Assembly: GCA_002494895.1 (NCBI GenBank)
Contig: DADA01000029.1
Location: forward strand, 1 to 15,012
Origin: Nitrososphaera sp. UBA210
Lineage (GTDB): Archaea > Thermoproteota > Nitrososphaeria > Nitrososphaerales > Nitrososphaeraceae
Length of the DNA: 15,012 bases
Direction of reading: 5' to 3'
In this document: positions 1 to 7,471 of the stretch, in pieces
Layout: every line of letters begins with the position of its first letter
How positions within the stretch are numbered: the stretch's first letter is position 1
The notes under the pieces: model-generated
Told to the model about the DNA's origin: nothing
What the model saw: only the letters and a program-made list of their open reading frames with translations
Databases searched by the model: none
Made by a program: the position numbers and the translations under genes

Positions 1-134
1 CCGTCACAGCTAAATCCCCGAAATCGGCCCCAGCCATGATCAAGAAAAAGACGGTAAGGAGATCTGGTAGAGTGCCAAAAGCAAAGAAAAAGATAATCAG
101 GAAAAAGAGATCCTCAGCAAAGAAGAAGAAATAG
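1..134 (+). CDS. C-terminal end of a lysine-rich basic protein (5' partial)
   Basis: An open frame runs from the left edge (first full codon at position 3) to a TAG at 132-134. It reads about 43 residues that are dominated by Lys and Arg and end in a run of four Lys. There is an internal ATG at 36, but the frame is open to the window edge, so this is most likely the tail of a longer gene. Such tails occur on archaeal nucleic-acid-binding proteins, but the fold is outside the window and no function can be assigned. It converges on the minus-strand gene whose stop begins at 138, leaving only 3 bases between the two stops. Confidence 0.55.
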   Translation, partial: VTAKSPKSAPAMIKKKTVRRSGRVPKAKKKIIRKKRSSAKKKK

Positions 135-137
135 TTC

Positions 138-869
138 CTACTCTTCTTCCGGCTCTTCTGTCCCTTTGATTAGTATTTCAAATGCCATAAATCCATCATC
201 CAGTATCTTGGCAGAATCGTAAAATTGATCCGACTGGACAAGGTCTTGGGCACTCGCAGCCATCGCCGAAATCCTGTCGATCTCTGCGTAGGTCTGGTTC
301 CTGTCAAAGCTGGCCGTCGTGTTCGTGCTATTTTCCTCTTCTTCTTGCGCCAAAAGCTCTTCTCTAAAGGTCTCGGCGTAAAACATCAGGAATTCTGAGT
401 CCTGCATGATCTTCAGTTCCGCGCCCTCACAGTAAATCATGGTATGATCAGAAAGCGAATCCTTCAGCTCCTTGTCCCCAATCTTGCCTAGCGCAGAGTC
501 GCAGGCATATGCAACTAGAGTCAGACTTGGATCTACGGTGACACTTATCTCATCGACAAGATGCGGCCTGTTGCAATATTCGCCAAGGAGCAATGAGGAA
601 GCTATTGTCCTGTTTTGAATGTCGTTATCAAATGGGGCGACGACAATAGAATCAATACCATCTCCTACAGAGTTGCATTCTTCTAAATCCTCCTCGCTTA
701 TATCTGGCGGAGCAATAGCGGTTTCGTTTACTGGCTCTTCTGAAAAGATATTGCTTCCTCCCGAAGGACTCGGCAACAGTGGACCCAGCGGAGACACTGG
801 CGATAGTATGATGGCAAGTGCTGCGAGAGATCCGGCGATCGCTGCGATTCTAGTCTTGCTCGCCGCCAT
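138..869 (-). CDS. Secreted or membrane-anchored hypothetical protein with four cysteines
   Basis: A 243-residue protein that I do not recognise. Residues 1-35 look like a signal peptide or N-terminal anchor: positive start (K5, R7), an Ala/Leu/Ile-rich core at 8-22, then a Pro/Ser-rich stretch. The mature part has four Cys (65, 99, 123, 147), which could form two disulfides outside the cell. It also has several N-glycosylation-type sites (NET 48, NRT 86, NST 180, NTT 183, NQT 191). An acidic helical stretch lies near 168-180 and the C-terminus is Glu-rich. The ATG at 869 is supported by a TATA-like TCTTATACC about 25 bases upstream, suggesting a leaderless message. Its neighbour at 963-1955 is also exported and on the same strand, but the 93-base gap with its own TATA suggests separate transcription. 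Confidence 0.75.
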   Translation of the reverse strand: MAASKTRIAAIAGSLAALAIILSPVSPLGPLLPSPSGGSNIFSEEPVNETAIAPPDISEEDLEECNSVGDGIDSIVVAPFDNDIQNRTIASSLLLGEYCNRPHLVDEISVTVDPSLTLVAYACDSALGKIGDKELKDSLSDHTMIYCEGAELKIMQDSEFLMFYAETFREELLAQEEEENSTNTTASFDRNQTYAEIDRISAMAASAQDLVQSDQFYDSAKILDDGFMAFEILIKGTEEPEEE

Positions 870-888
870 GAAAGTATCACTTGTTTTC

Positions 889-899
889 CGGTATAAGAG
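889..899 (-). promoter_or_regulatory. TATA box for the 138-869 gene
   Basis: The minus strand reads TCTTATACC at 890-898, centred about 25 bases upstream of the ATG at 869. This is the spacing expected of an archaeal promoter with a leaderless transcript. No Shine-Dalgarno sequence precedes the ATG. Confidence 0.45.
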
Positions 900-962
900 T
901 ACTTGTCAGGAAAAAAGAAAAAAGAAATGAAGGAGGGGATTTCTTCACGGCGTCAGGACCGA

Positions 963-1955
963 CTAATCGTCTTTCTTACCCTTCTTGTCTTTGCCTTCGT
1001 GCTCGTCGTGGTCCTCTTCCTCTTCGTCATCTTCCTCTTCGTCGTCTTCGTCTGCCTCATGGAATGACATTGGGATTTCCGATTCTGCTCGTCCCACTCT
1101 GATCTTGTGGTTTTCAGAGTTGTTGTTCTCTTTCTTCTCATCGATTTCCTCGTTGTCGTCAGTGTGGGCGATCAGCCATGCCTTCCCCTTTTCGGCATCC
1201 GGGTCTAGCTGGAACTTGATGTGAACTATCTTGAAGTGACCCTTCTTTAGCATGTTAACGGTCTTGTCGCCTACCAGGTCATCTCCAGATTCTAGTTTCT
1301 TGTTCTGTGATAGGTATAGCCCGACATCGTGTTCACCAGCATTGGCCTTTCCTTGGTTGGTCTCTAGGAAGAACGCGTTGTATTCCCTGTCTCGCTTGAT
1401 CCAGTGCGGCGTCCATAGAAACTCGGCTACTAGGTCAGGCTTCTTTGGCTCGCATGCTTTCAGCTTGAATTCTGCGTCGTCTTCGAGTATCACTCCATCA
1501 GTCGTTTCGATTTGTACCAATGCAGTATGCTCTCCGACATCAAGCTGCGTCTTTACAAAGGATATCTTGAACTTGCCTTTCAGGAACTTTAGCAAGTAAT
1601 AGTATCCATCTGTCTTTATGCTGATCGAACCGTCGACATCAAAGTCAATTTCGCCTGAAGTAGATCCGCCAGGAGTGAATTCTATAGTTTTTTCGTTCGA
1701 TTCGCCCTGGTCAAAGATGATCCGTATCACCTCGAGAGGATTCGCGTTTTCTTGGAAGAACTTCAGCCTCAACATCTGCAACTTTCCATCGTCTATGCAG
1801 GAGTTCACCGGAACTGCCCACAAGTTTGCATGTGAGGAAGAAGTCGCGGCTGCCGTTCCGACGGATGAAACTACGCTGCTGCTTGCTATTCCGAGCGTTA
1901 TGAACGCAATTACAGCGAGCCTCAGGACGTCTTGGCGTGCTTTCAGCTTCGGCAT
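963..1955 (-). CDS. Secreted CARDB-like adhesion protein with acidic tail
   Basis: I place the start at the ATG at 1955 (330 residues). The frame extends to a GTG at 1988, but the ATG directly precedes a standard signal peptide: basic MPKLKARQ, then a hydrophobic core to about residue 35 with Ala/Ser residues after it. Residues about 172-288 resemble a CARDB domain (cell-adhesion-related, seven-stranded beta sandwich): it opens with PDLVAEF, has a mid-domain NxGxAxAG pattern, and closes with the characteristic TDDNEEIDEKKENNNS. The preceding part (about 45-165) is also beta-rich and may be another Ig-like domain. From about residue 300 the protein becomes a low-complexity Asp/Glu run ending in a short Lys/Asp tail, which could bind divalent cations or coat the cell surface. 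No C-terminal membrane anchor is visible. The function as a surface protein is inferred from the signal peptide and fold. Confidence 0.8.
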   Translation of the reverse strand: MPKLKARQDVLRLAVIAFITLGIASSSVVSSVGTAAATSSSHANLWAVPVNSCIDDGKLQMLRLKFFQENANPLEVIRIIFDQGESNEKTIEFTPGGSTSGEIDFDVDGSISIKTDGYYYLLKFLKGKFKISFVKTQLDVGEHTALVQIETTDGVILEDDAEFKLKACEPKKPDLVAEFLWTPHWIKRDREYNAFFLETNQGKANAGEHDVGLYLSQNKKLESGDDLVGDKTVNMLKKGHFKIVHIKFQLDPDAEKGKAWLIAHTDDNEEIDEKKENNNSENHKIRVGRAESEIPMSFHEADEDDEEEDDEEEEDHDEHEGKDKKGKKDD

Positions 1956-1988
1956 CTCTGGTAATCGCTGAGGGTATTGTGTGCACAC

Positions 1989-2493
1989 CTAATAGGCGCC
2001 TGTACGTAAGGCACACATACATGGAGTCAAAATACTGAGCATTGCTCTCAACGACATGTTTTTGGAGTCCGAGAAATCGATCGTATGCATGTTTCATCAT
2101 ATCGAGCTAAGATTCTAGATGACTTTGAGGCTGACGGATCTGCCCCGTGATTAGAATTCTGGCCTGGCTGCGCAATTTTTCAGAATGAGGTTCTAGAGGC
2201 GCGCTTTAGAAAATCCCTGTCCTTGACGCTGTTCTCATAATCGGACACTGTTACCTATTTCACAAATCTCCGGGTGGTGCAGGGTTTTTCGTTGCGGATG
2301 AGGCTTGAACAAAATTCATAGTTTGACATTCGTTGTGAAATGACCCCCGAGAAGGGGTTTTTGACAACGACGATAATCCGATTCGTCCAGCCGGTGAGAT
2401 GAGAAACTGTCATGCCTTCGCATCCTGCACATGATATGTGTAGAGACGGACTACTTGCACAGGAATACAAGTGCGCCTTCATATCCCTAGTGC
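1989..2493. other. Gene-poor gap of about 500 bases
   Basis: No convincing gene is seen. A 75-residue minus-strand frame (2255-2482) and the upstream part of a minus-strand frame starting at 2100 lack promoter or domain support. The gap contains a small GC hairpin followed by T residues (2343-2362). It also holds the upstream region of the response regulator, with a weak TATA-like GGAATACAA at 2462-2470. Confidence 0.5.
2343..2362 (+). terminator. Terminator-like hairpin with T tract
   Basis: ACCCC (2343-2347), a six-base loop and GGGGT (2354-2358) are followed by a T run to 2362. The shape is that of an intrinsic terminator on the plus strand. No gene ends just upstream on that strand, so it could equally be a chance hairpin or the end of an unrecognised short RNA. 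Confidence 0.2.
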
Positions 2494-3018
2494 ATGAAGA
2501 TATTGGTGGCCGAGGATGAACCTCTCATCGCGCGACAGTACCAGGTCATCTTGCAGTCGAGGGGTCATGATGTCGAGATAAAGGACAATGGCATCAGCTT
2601 CCTGGAGGCGTACAAGACTGCGCTGAGCGCGGCCAATAAACAAAATCGGGCCTTTGACAAAGTTCCTTTTGATGTTGTGATACTCGATTACAGAATGCCC
2701 AAGAAAGACGGCCTAGAAGCGGCTAGAGAGGTATTAGAGATCTGTCCCGAACAAAGAATCATCTTTGCGTCTGCGTACGTGCGCGAAACGCTGAAAGAAG
2801 CTACCAAGGAATTGCACCAGATCGTCGAACTCCTCCAGAAGCCGTTCGATCTATCTTATCTGGTCGAGGTGGTCGAAGATATCAACGTGTACAATCAGCT
2901 GAGAAAGCTCAATTTCAAGGTGAAAGAATTGGAAGACCACAACCTGACGTTTGCGGAATTGGCAGACCTCCTGAAGAGCGTGAAAAGACTGCGCTCTACC
3001 ATTCATGAAGCCGAATGA
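2494..3018 (+). CDS. Single-domain response regulator (REC) with helical C-terminus
   Basis: A 174-residue CheY-like receiver. The acidic pocket is at E7-D8-E9. The phospho-accepting Asp is D65, in VVILDYRMPKKDG. The switch Ser is S93 (IIFASAY) and the conserved Lys is K116 (LLQKPFD). The loop before D65 is longer than usual (residues about 40-58, Lys/Asn-rich). After the receiver (about residue 125) comes only a predicted amphipathic or coiled helix (130-170), with no DNA-binding or enzymatic output domain. It should therefore act by phosphorylation-dependent protein contact. No histidine kinase is nearby, so the partner is encoded elsewhere. The ATG at 2494 is the first codon of the receiver's beta-1 strand and has no Shine-Dalgarno sequence, which fits a leaderless start. 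Confidence 0.88.
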   Translation: MKILVAEDEPLIARQYQVILQSRGHDVEIKDNGISFLEAYKTALSAANKQNRAFDKVPFDVVILDYRMPKKDGLEAAREVLEICPEQRIIFASAYVRETLKEATKELHQIVELLQKPFDLSYLVEVVEDINVYNQLRKLNFKVKELEDHNLTFAELADLLKSVKRLRSTIHEAE

Positions 3019-3086
3019 TTCTTCGTTGTTCCTTAGGGCAAACTCTGTCGCGTGATTTCCATCGTCAGCACTGGTTCACTCTTGTT

Positions 3087-3401
3087 TCAAGCTCGGCTTT
3101 TCTCCGGCACGCCAAACCGCCTTCGAATTTCATTGTTCTGTGCGCGTATTTCCTTTGAAAATATCTCGTATTGAAGAAGCCTTGCTTTTCTCAAATCAGC
3201 ATCAGTTAGCTGAATGTTATCTATGAGATCGTCTAGCTGTTTCTTCCCGAGACCACTTTGTGCCTCAAGGTAGGACATAATGTTCTCTCCCGTTCCCAGC
3301 CCGGCCACAGGCCTGCCGACAATATTCTCTATTTCCGTACCTAGAATACTCCGAATCTTCATCATCGCAAGCTCGTCACGAAGCCTTCTTGGCAGCTTCA
3401 C
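3087..3401 (-). CDS. Hypothetical helical protein, probable GTG start
   Basis: The open frame reaches 3719, but only its C-terminal part looks like protein. I choose the GTG at 3401 (104 residues, opening KLPRRLRDELAMM). ATG codons at 3365 and 3362 are alternatives. Upstream of 3401 the translation is Cys/Ser/Asn-rich and irregular. The chosen product is charged and helical, with an internal GLGTGENI segment and the C-terminal stretch LRKARLLQYEIFSKEIRAQN, which looks like a coiled helix. There is no recognisable domain, signal or membrane segment. It converges on the response regulator with a 68-base gap. Whether it is expressed, and its exact start, are uncertain. Confidence 0.5.
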   Translation of the reverse strand: MKLPRRLRDELAMMKIRSILGTEIENIVGRPVAGLGTGENIMSYLEAQSGLGKKQLDDLIDNIQLTDADLRKARLLQYEIFSKEIRAQNNEIRRRFGVPEKSRA

Positions 3402-3682
3402 AGAAGAGATCAATCCAGGTTGTTTGTAATTACTATTCTGTAAAGCACAGCTACAACATTGATGTTCTTTGTTCTTGGGACCTTCGGAACGGCGATAGGA
3501 GGCACAGAATATTGATCTCATTTCCGTTAAACCCAAGTTACGATCGTCGGCATTTGTATGCTGAGACGAGCAGAAATTCTTTGGTGCTGATGCCGAGCCA
3601 ACTCGCACAAACGGGCCACTCAGGCTGTAACTCCAGCTACTGATGACTACCTTAATACCACCAAACGCTGAACATTTTCTTG

Positions 3683-3841
3683 ATGATCCCTCTTTTGCTG
3701 GTGACCATGCCGATGCCAAAGGCGCTGCCTTTGGAGATCATGCTGACCATCACGCTTGCAACCGTTGCCGGAATGTTCCTGATCGCTTTTCTGAAATTAA
3801 GACGGGTGTCGCGAAATCAGTCAGCCGTAGTCCGAACTTAG
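3683..3841 (+). CDS. Candidate small membrane protein, 52 residues
   Basis: A short frame from ATG 3683 to TAG 3839-3841. It encodes MIPLLLVTMPMPKALP, then a single hydrophobic segment (LTITLATVAGMFLIAFL, about residues 21-37), then a basic cytoplasmic-type tail (KLRRVSRNQ). A hydrophobic helix followed by positive charges is typical of small single-span membrane proteins. The plus strand reads CTTAATACC at 3651-3659, about 27 bases before the ATG, which would serve as a TATA box for a leaderless message. An ATG at 3707 is an alternative start. A longer frame in another register covers the same bases but reads as low-quality His/Arg/Ser-rich sequence. No family is recognised. Confidence 0.4.
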   Translation: MIPLLLVTMPMPKALPLEIMLTITLATVAGMFLIAFLKLRRVSRNQSAVVRT

Positions 3842-3898
3842 TTGCCGATCCGCAAATCCGATTTTTTCGCCTTGTGGGCAGCGGCGGTGGCAGCCGAG

Positions 3899-4324
3899 CT
3901 AGCGGATCGTCTTTAGTATGATTACGGTGTTTGTATCGGACACGCCCTCGATCTTGCGTATGTCGTCAATGCACTTGTTGATTTCCGCTATCGCGGGGGC
4001 GGCGATAATTGCGGCAATATCGTACTGGCCCGTTATTTCGTAGACAACTTCGACTCCTGTCAGTTTCATCAACCTGGCTGAAACTGCGGACGTATCGGCA
4101 GTAGAGCTGACGGAAATCAGCGTGATAGCGCTGGTTTTGTCGCTGGCCCCCAGCTCTATCGTGAATCGCTTTATCATGCCACCGTCTACAAGATTCTTGA
4201 CCCTCCTCCTGACTGCAGACTCGGAAAGGCCAATCTGACTGGCGATCTCTACAAACGCCTTTCGCGAGTCAGCCTGCAGAATGCGAATTATCTTTTCGTC
4301 TGTCTCGTCGACGCTAGAAGACAT
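3899..4324 (-). CDS. Lrp/AsnC-family transcription regulator, LysM-like
   Basis: A 141-residue protein of standard family length. The N-terminal winged helix-turn-helix spans about residues 6-56: DETDEKIIRILQADSRKAFVEIASQIGLSES, split as first helix and HTH, then the recognition helix AVRRRVKNLVDGGMI. A RAM/ACT-like ligand-binding and oligomerisation domain follows (about 65-138), with the EVVYEITGQYDIAAII core and a C-terminal VSDTNTVIIL strand. It is the last gene of the argC-lysZ-lysJ cluster; its start overlaps the lysJ stop by 11 bases and is preceded by AAGGA. Family knowledge: LysM of Sulfolobus is an Lrp-type protein that controls the lysW operon by binding upstream of its promoter in a lysine-sensitive way. 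By position, this protein is the best candidate to bind the GGTCA arrays at 7425-7470 and 9791-9836. Which amino acid it senses cannot be read from the sequence. Confidence 0.9.
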   Translation of the reverse strand: MSSSVDETDEKIIRILQADSRKAFVEIASQIGLSESAVRRRVKNLVDGGMIKRFTIELGASDKTSAITLISVSSTADTSAVSARLMKLTGVEVVYEITGQYDIAAIIAAPAIAEINKCIDDIRKIEGVSDTNTVIILKTIR

Positions 4325-5495
4325 TCCTTCTTTTTTCCTCGATAGTGAGTACGGAGTCCATTATATCAACTGCGCGGGAAACCGTCGTTTCATCCATTAC
4401 AAGTGGCGGAAGCAGCCTAATGATGTTCCTTCCAGAGTAAAGCATGAGCAGACCGTTGCGAATTCCGTCAAGCAGTACATCCTTGACCTCGAATCGCAGC
4501 TCGACGGCAAGCATCAGGCCCAAACCTCTAACGTCTCGAATTATCTTGTGTCTTTCCTTCAACCTCAACAGGCCTTCCCTGAACCTGGCTCCCACCCTGG
4601 CCGCATTTTCAACCAGTCCGTCCTGAGTAAGAGCATCGATGGTTGCGGATCCTGCAGCGCATGCGATCGGGCTCCCTCCAAACGTTGAGGAATGTTCTCC
4701 GAGCTTCATGGCATCCATTATCTCTGGTCTTGCCGTCACAAGGCCCATTGGGACTCCTCCTGCAATCCCCTTTGCCAGACACATGATGTCAGGTGTAGTA
4801 TCCCAGTTCTGCCCCGCCCACATCCTGCCTGTCCTGCCAAGGCCCGACTGTATCTCGTCGAATATGAGCACAAGATTCCGCCTGTTGCAGATTTCTCTTA
4901 TCTTTGGGATCAGGTCATCGGGCGGGACAATTATTCCCGTCTCGCCCTGGATGGGTTCGAGGATAACCGCGCCTGTCGCGTCATCGATGGCTTTCTCGAG
5001 CTTTGCCGGGTCGCTATAGGGGACGAACTTTACGCCTTCCATGAGCGGCATGAACGACTTGCGGTACTTTTCATTATAAGTCACTGACAGCGCGCCAAAG
5101 GTCTTGCCGTGGTAGGCACCGTTCATGGCAATGACTCCCGGCCTGCCACTGTACTTGCGAGCAAATTTTAGGGCAGCCTCTACCGATTCCGCTCCGCTGT
5201 TTGTAAAGAACATCTTGGTCAGTCCTGGTGGCGCAATTGCTGACATTTTCTCCATGAATTGCAGCCGCACGTCGTTGTAGACTGACATGTGCGCAGTTAT
5301 CAGAGTGTCTGCCTGTTCCTTGATCGCGGCAACCACCCTGCCGTTGCAGTGGCCAACCAGGGCGACTCCATAGCCTCCCATGCAGTCGATATACTCCTTT
5401 CCGCTCGTGTCCCAGACCCTGGCTCCCTTGCCTCTTGCCAGATTCACAGGGAACCTCTGGTACAGGCTGGCCAGGTGCTCGTCTTCACCATTCAT
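4314..5495 (-). CDS. lysJ: LysW-gamma-L-lysine / LysW-L-ornithine aminotransferase
   Basis: A 393-residue class-III PLP aminotransferase of the ArgD/LysJ family, of normal length. Visible motifs are TNSGAES (98-104, phosphate binding), GAYHG (126-130, ring stacking), EPIQGETG (180-187), FDEIQSG (212-218, with D213 to the pyridine nitrogen) and the Schiff-base K242 in CLAKGIAGGVPMG. STFGGSP follows further on. It converts the carrier-bound semialdehyde to LysW-lysine and/or LysW-ornithine, with glutamate as amino donor. Family similarity alone does not separate it from acetylornithine aminotransferase; the adjacent lysW, lysX and lysZ argue for carrier-bound substrates. Its ATG overlaps the lysZ stop (ATGA), and its own stop overlaps the lrp start, so translation is probably coupled through the cluster. 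Confidence 0.93.
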   Translation of the reverse strand: MNGEDEHLASLYQRFPVNLARGKGARVWDTSGKEYIDCMGGYGVALVGHCNGRVVAAIKEQADTLITAHMSVYNDVRLQFMEKMSAIAPPGLTKMFFTNSGAESVEAALKFARKYSGRPGVIAMNGAYHGKTFGALSVTYNEKYRKSFMPLMEGVKFVPYSDPAKLEKAIDDATGAVILEPIQGETGIIVPPDDLIPKIREICNRRNLVLIFDEIQSGLGRTGRMWAGQNWDTTPDIMCLAKGIAGGVPMGLVTARPEIMDAMKLGEHSSTFGGSPIACAAGSATIDALTQDGLVENAARVGARFREGLLRLKERHKIIRDVRGLGLMLAVELRFEVKDVLLDGIRNGLLMLYSGRNIIRLLPPLVMDETTVSRAVDIMDSVLTIEEKRRNVF

Positions 5496-6295
5496 TTTGG
5501 TGTTATCACCGTGCAGTTTGTGTGCGCGATTGCTGAAGAAATCGGCCTGTCTACCTGACCAGAGGCAATGATGGCTTCATTCACCCCCATTTCGAGTGCT
5601 TCCGTGCATGCAAGCACCTTTTTTTCCATCCCAAATCCTATCTTTGGAAGCGCCTGCTTGGCCTGCTCAAGTGTAAGACCCGTGACTAGCTTTTCGTTCA
5701 GCATCAAGCCATTGACATTGGTGATGAAAATCACCTTGTCGGCCTTTGCTCCGCCGGCAACATAGGCGGCAGCGCGGTCGCCATCAACGTTGAGAAAGTC
5801 ATACTCCTCGCTAAGCGCGATCGGTGAAATAACGGGGACATATCCGCTGTCAACCAGCTTGTGGACCAGCGAGGGATCCATTGAATTTATCTTGCCGGTG
5901 TAGCCGCCGTCTATCATCATCTTCCTGCCCTTTTCATTTATTATCAAAAGTTTTTTCTTGCGCTCGGCTTTGAGCAGGCCCGCGTCGATACCCGCGATTC
6001 CGACTGCCTTTATTCCCTGCCGCAAGAGCATGCCCACGATCGCCTTGCCTATTTTTCCCGACATCACCATGGTGTAAATGTCCGCGGTCTCTTTGTCCGT
6101 GTACCTGCTGCGCACGCCGCCCGGCGACACTATGAATTTCTGCTCCTTTCCCAACTTTGTCGCCGTGGCGGTGACTTCCTTGCCGCCCCCGTGGACGAAA
6201 ATGAGCTTTTCCCTTTCTGAAATTTGCTTGATGTCAGCAATGGTCGTCGGATGGAGCCCGTCGACAACGCTCCCGCCTATTTTTATAACTATCAT
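5492..6295 (-). CDS. lysZ: [LysW]-2-aminoadipate / glutamate kinase
   Basis: A 267-residue amino-acid kinase of the ArgB/LysZ type. Key segments are KIGGSV at the N-terminus (K5, phosphate binding), HGGGKEV (35-41, nucleotide/substrate glycine loop), a substrate-side RYTDKET (64-70) and NVDGDRAAAYVA (169-180). It phosphorylates the side-chain carboxylate of the aminoadipate or glutamate held on LysW, making the acyl phosphate that ArgC/LysY then reduces. The alternative call is a free N-acetylglutamate kinase (ArgB), but no N-acetylglutamate-forming enzyme is in the cluster, whereas lysW and lysX are. It overlaps both argC and lysJ through ATGA junctions. Confidence 0.92.
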   Translation of the reverse strand: MIVIKIGGSVVDGLHPTTIADIKQISEREKLIFVHGGGKEVTATATKLGKEQKFIVSPGGVRSRYTDKETADIYTMVMSGKIGKAIVGMLLRQGIKAVGIAGIDAGLLKAERKKKLLIINEKGRKMMIDGGYTGKINSMDPSLVHKLVDSGYVPVISPIALSEEYDFLNVDGDRAAAYVAGGAKADKVIFITNVNGLMLNEKLVTGLTLEQAKQALPKIGFGMEKKVLACTEALEMGVNEAIIASGQVDRPISSAIAHTNCTVITPK

Positions 6296-7347
6296 ACCGG
6301 AGTCAGTGGGGTGAACCTTAGCCCGTCAGTCTCTTCAAAGCCAAACATCACGTTCATGTTCTGTATCGCAGAGCCTGCGGCACCTTTCATAAGGTTGTCC
6401 GAAGCGGAAAGTGCCACTATCCTCTGGTTGTACTCGTCTATGTCAAAGCCGACATCGCAAAAGTTCGAGCCCACGACGAACTTGGGGTCAGGGAACTTGT
6501 ACAGGCATTTCTTGTCGCGGATAAGCCGGACAAACGGCTCGCCCTTGTACGCGTTGCGATACATCTTCCAGAGCTCCAGTTCTTCTATATGCCTCTTAAG
6601 GAACGTGTGGTTTGTAGTGAGTATCCCCCTGACAATATTCACTGCGTGAGGGCTCATGCTCACTTTGACCTGCTTCTTTGCCACGAGCGAAAGTTCCTGC
6701 TCGATCTCTCCAGTGTGCCTGTGCTTTGCGGGCTTGTATGGCCTGACCACGCCGTAGCGCATGGCATGGTGCGTTCCTGCATTGGCCTTCGCGCCCGCGC
6801 CGGACGAACCGATCTTGCTGTCCACGACAACGTGCTCGGTGTCGATCAGGTTATTCTCGATGAGCGGCTTGATTGCGAGAAGGGAAGTGACGGCCATGCA
6901 CCCTGGGCATGAAACCAGCTGGGCTTTCTTGATCTCTTCACGGTGGAATTCCGGTACTCCGTAAACTGACTTTGAAAGCATTTCCGGGAACGGATGCTCC
7001 CAGCCGTACCATTTGACATAGTCTTTGGGATTCTTTAGCCTAAAGTCTGCCGACAGGTCGATTACCTTCATCCCCCTGTCGTACAGATCCTTGACTATTT
7101 TGTTTGCCTTGCCGTGCGGGACTGCCGTGAATACTAGGTCACACGAGTTAGCGAGCTTGTCCATGTCCATCGGCGAAAAGGTAATGTCGATAAAGCCTTT
7201 CAGCGAAGGGTGTACACGGTGGACATAGTCCCCCGCCTTTAGCCTCGAAGTCACCATCTTCACCTCAACCTTGGGGTGCGTGACCAATAGGCGCAAGAGT
7301 TCTCCGCCTACATAGCCGGATGCGCCTACTACTCCAACCTTTGTCAA
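6292..7347 (-). CDS. argC: LysW-aminoadipyl / glutamyl phosphate reductase (ArgC/LysY)
   Basis: A 351-residue NADPH-dependent reductase of the ArgC/LysY family, full length. The N-terminal dinucleotide-binding motif is GASGYVGGE (8-16). The active-site cysteine lies in SCPGCMAV, with C150 at the catalytic position (the family norm is NPGC, here CPGC, so a second Cys sits at 147). DLSADFR (97-103) and the C-terminal HTGEIEQE and MSPHAVNIVRG segments are typical. It reduces the acyl phosphate on LysW to the semialdehyde. The start is a TTG at 7347 with GGAG about 12 bases upstream; the preceding 124-base gap holds a TATA box and operator array, so this gene starts the second transcript of the block. 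Whether it is dedicated to lysine or serves both pathways cannot be decided from the sequence alone. Confidence 0.93.
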   Translation of the reverse strand: MTKVGVVGASGYVGGELLRLLVTHPKVEVKMVTSRLKAGDYVHRVHPSLKGFIDITFSPMDMDKLANSCDLVFTAVPHGKANKIVKDLYDRGMKVIDLSADFRLKNPKDYVKWYGWEHPFPEMLSKSVYGVPEFHREEIKKAQLVSCPGCMAVTSLLAIKPLIENNLIDTEHVVVDSKIGSSGAGAKANAGTHHAMRYGVVRPYKPAKHRHTGEIEQELSLVAKKQVKVSMSPHAVNIVRGILTTNHTFLKRHIEELELWKMYRNAYKGEPFVRLIRDKKCLYKFPDPKFVVGSNFCDVGFDIDEYNQRIVALSASDNLMKGAAGSAIQNMNVMFGFEETDGLRFTPLTPV

Positions 7348-7380
7348 TCAGTTCTTCTCCACGTTTGCAAGTGCGCACAT

Positions 7381-7396
7381 TTCTTTATACATTTTT
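7381..7396 (-). promoter_or_regulatory. Second possible TATA box for argC
   Basis: The minus strand reads ATGTATAAAG between about 7384 and 7393, about 40 bases upstream of the argC TTG. It is an alternative to the TATA at 7413-7420. I favour the latter because the same element is duplicated in front of argG. Confidence 0.3.
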
Positions 7397-7410
7397 GCCT
7401 CAAAAAACCT

Positions 7411-7470
7411 CATTTATATTTTTTGGTCAGATATGACCTAATGTGGGTCATTAATGACCAGCATTGGTCA
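7411..7470 (-). promoter_or_regulatory. argC-lysZ-lysJ promoter with five-half-site operator
   Basis: The TATA box (AATATAAA on the minus strand, 7413-7420) is followed upstream by half-sites GGTCA 7425-7429, TGACC 7434-7438, GGTCA 7446-7450, TGACC 7455-7459 and GGTCA 7466-7470 (plus-strand reading). GGTCATTAATGACC at 7446-7459 is a perfect palindrome. Half-site starts are 9, 12, 9 and 11 bases apart. The 19 bases 7411-7429 are identical to 9777-9795 in front of argG. The array lies directly upstream of the TATA box, where an Lrp-type protein could recruit or block the basal factors. The regulator's identity is an inference. Confidence 0.75.
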
Positions 7471-7471
7471 T

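Noticed and set aside
1000..1060. Repeat-like tcttcctcttcgtc tract resembling a microsatellite or CRISPR-like repeat
   Set aside because: It is the codon run for the Asp/Glu tail of the CARDB-like protein. There are no regular spacers and no true repeat unit.
1711..2100. Minus-strand 129-residue frame starting at 2100
   Set aside because: The first 40 residues look fairly protein-like, but most of the frame overlaps the signal-peptide end of the CARDB-like gene out of register and turns Arg/Cys-rich. It is treated as a shadow, although the first part could deserve a conservation check.
2255..2482. Minus-strand 75-residue frame upstream of the response regulator
   Set aside because: The composition is irregular (Cys, Ser and Thr rich without domain pattern). 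No TATA or ribosome signal sits at a fitting distance, and it would overlap the response regulator's promoter.
3402..3719. N-terminal extension of the 3087-3401 gene to ATG 3719
   Set aside because: The added 106 residues are irregular, Ser/Cys/Asn rich, and overlap the small membrane-protein frame on the other strand. The GTG at 3401 gives a clean helical protein.
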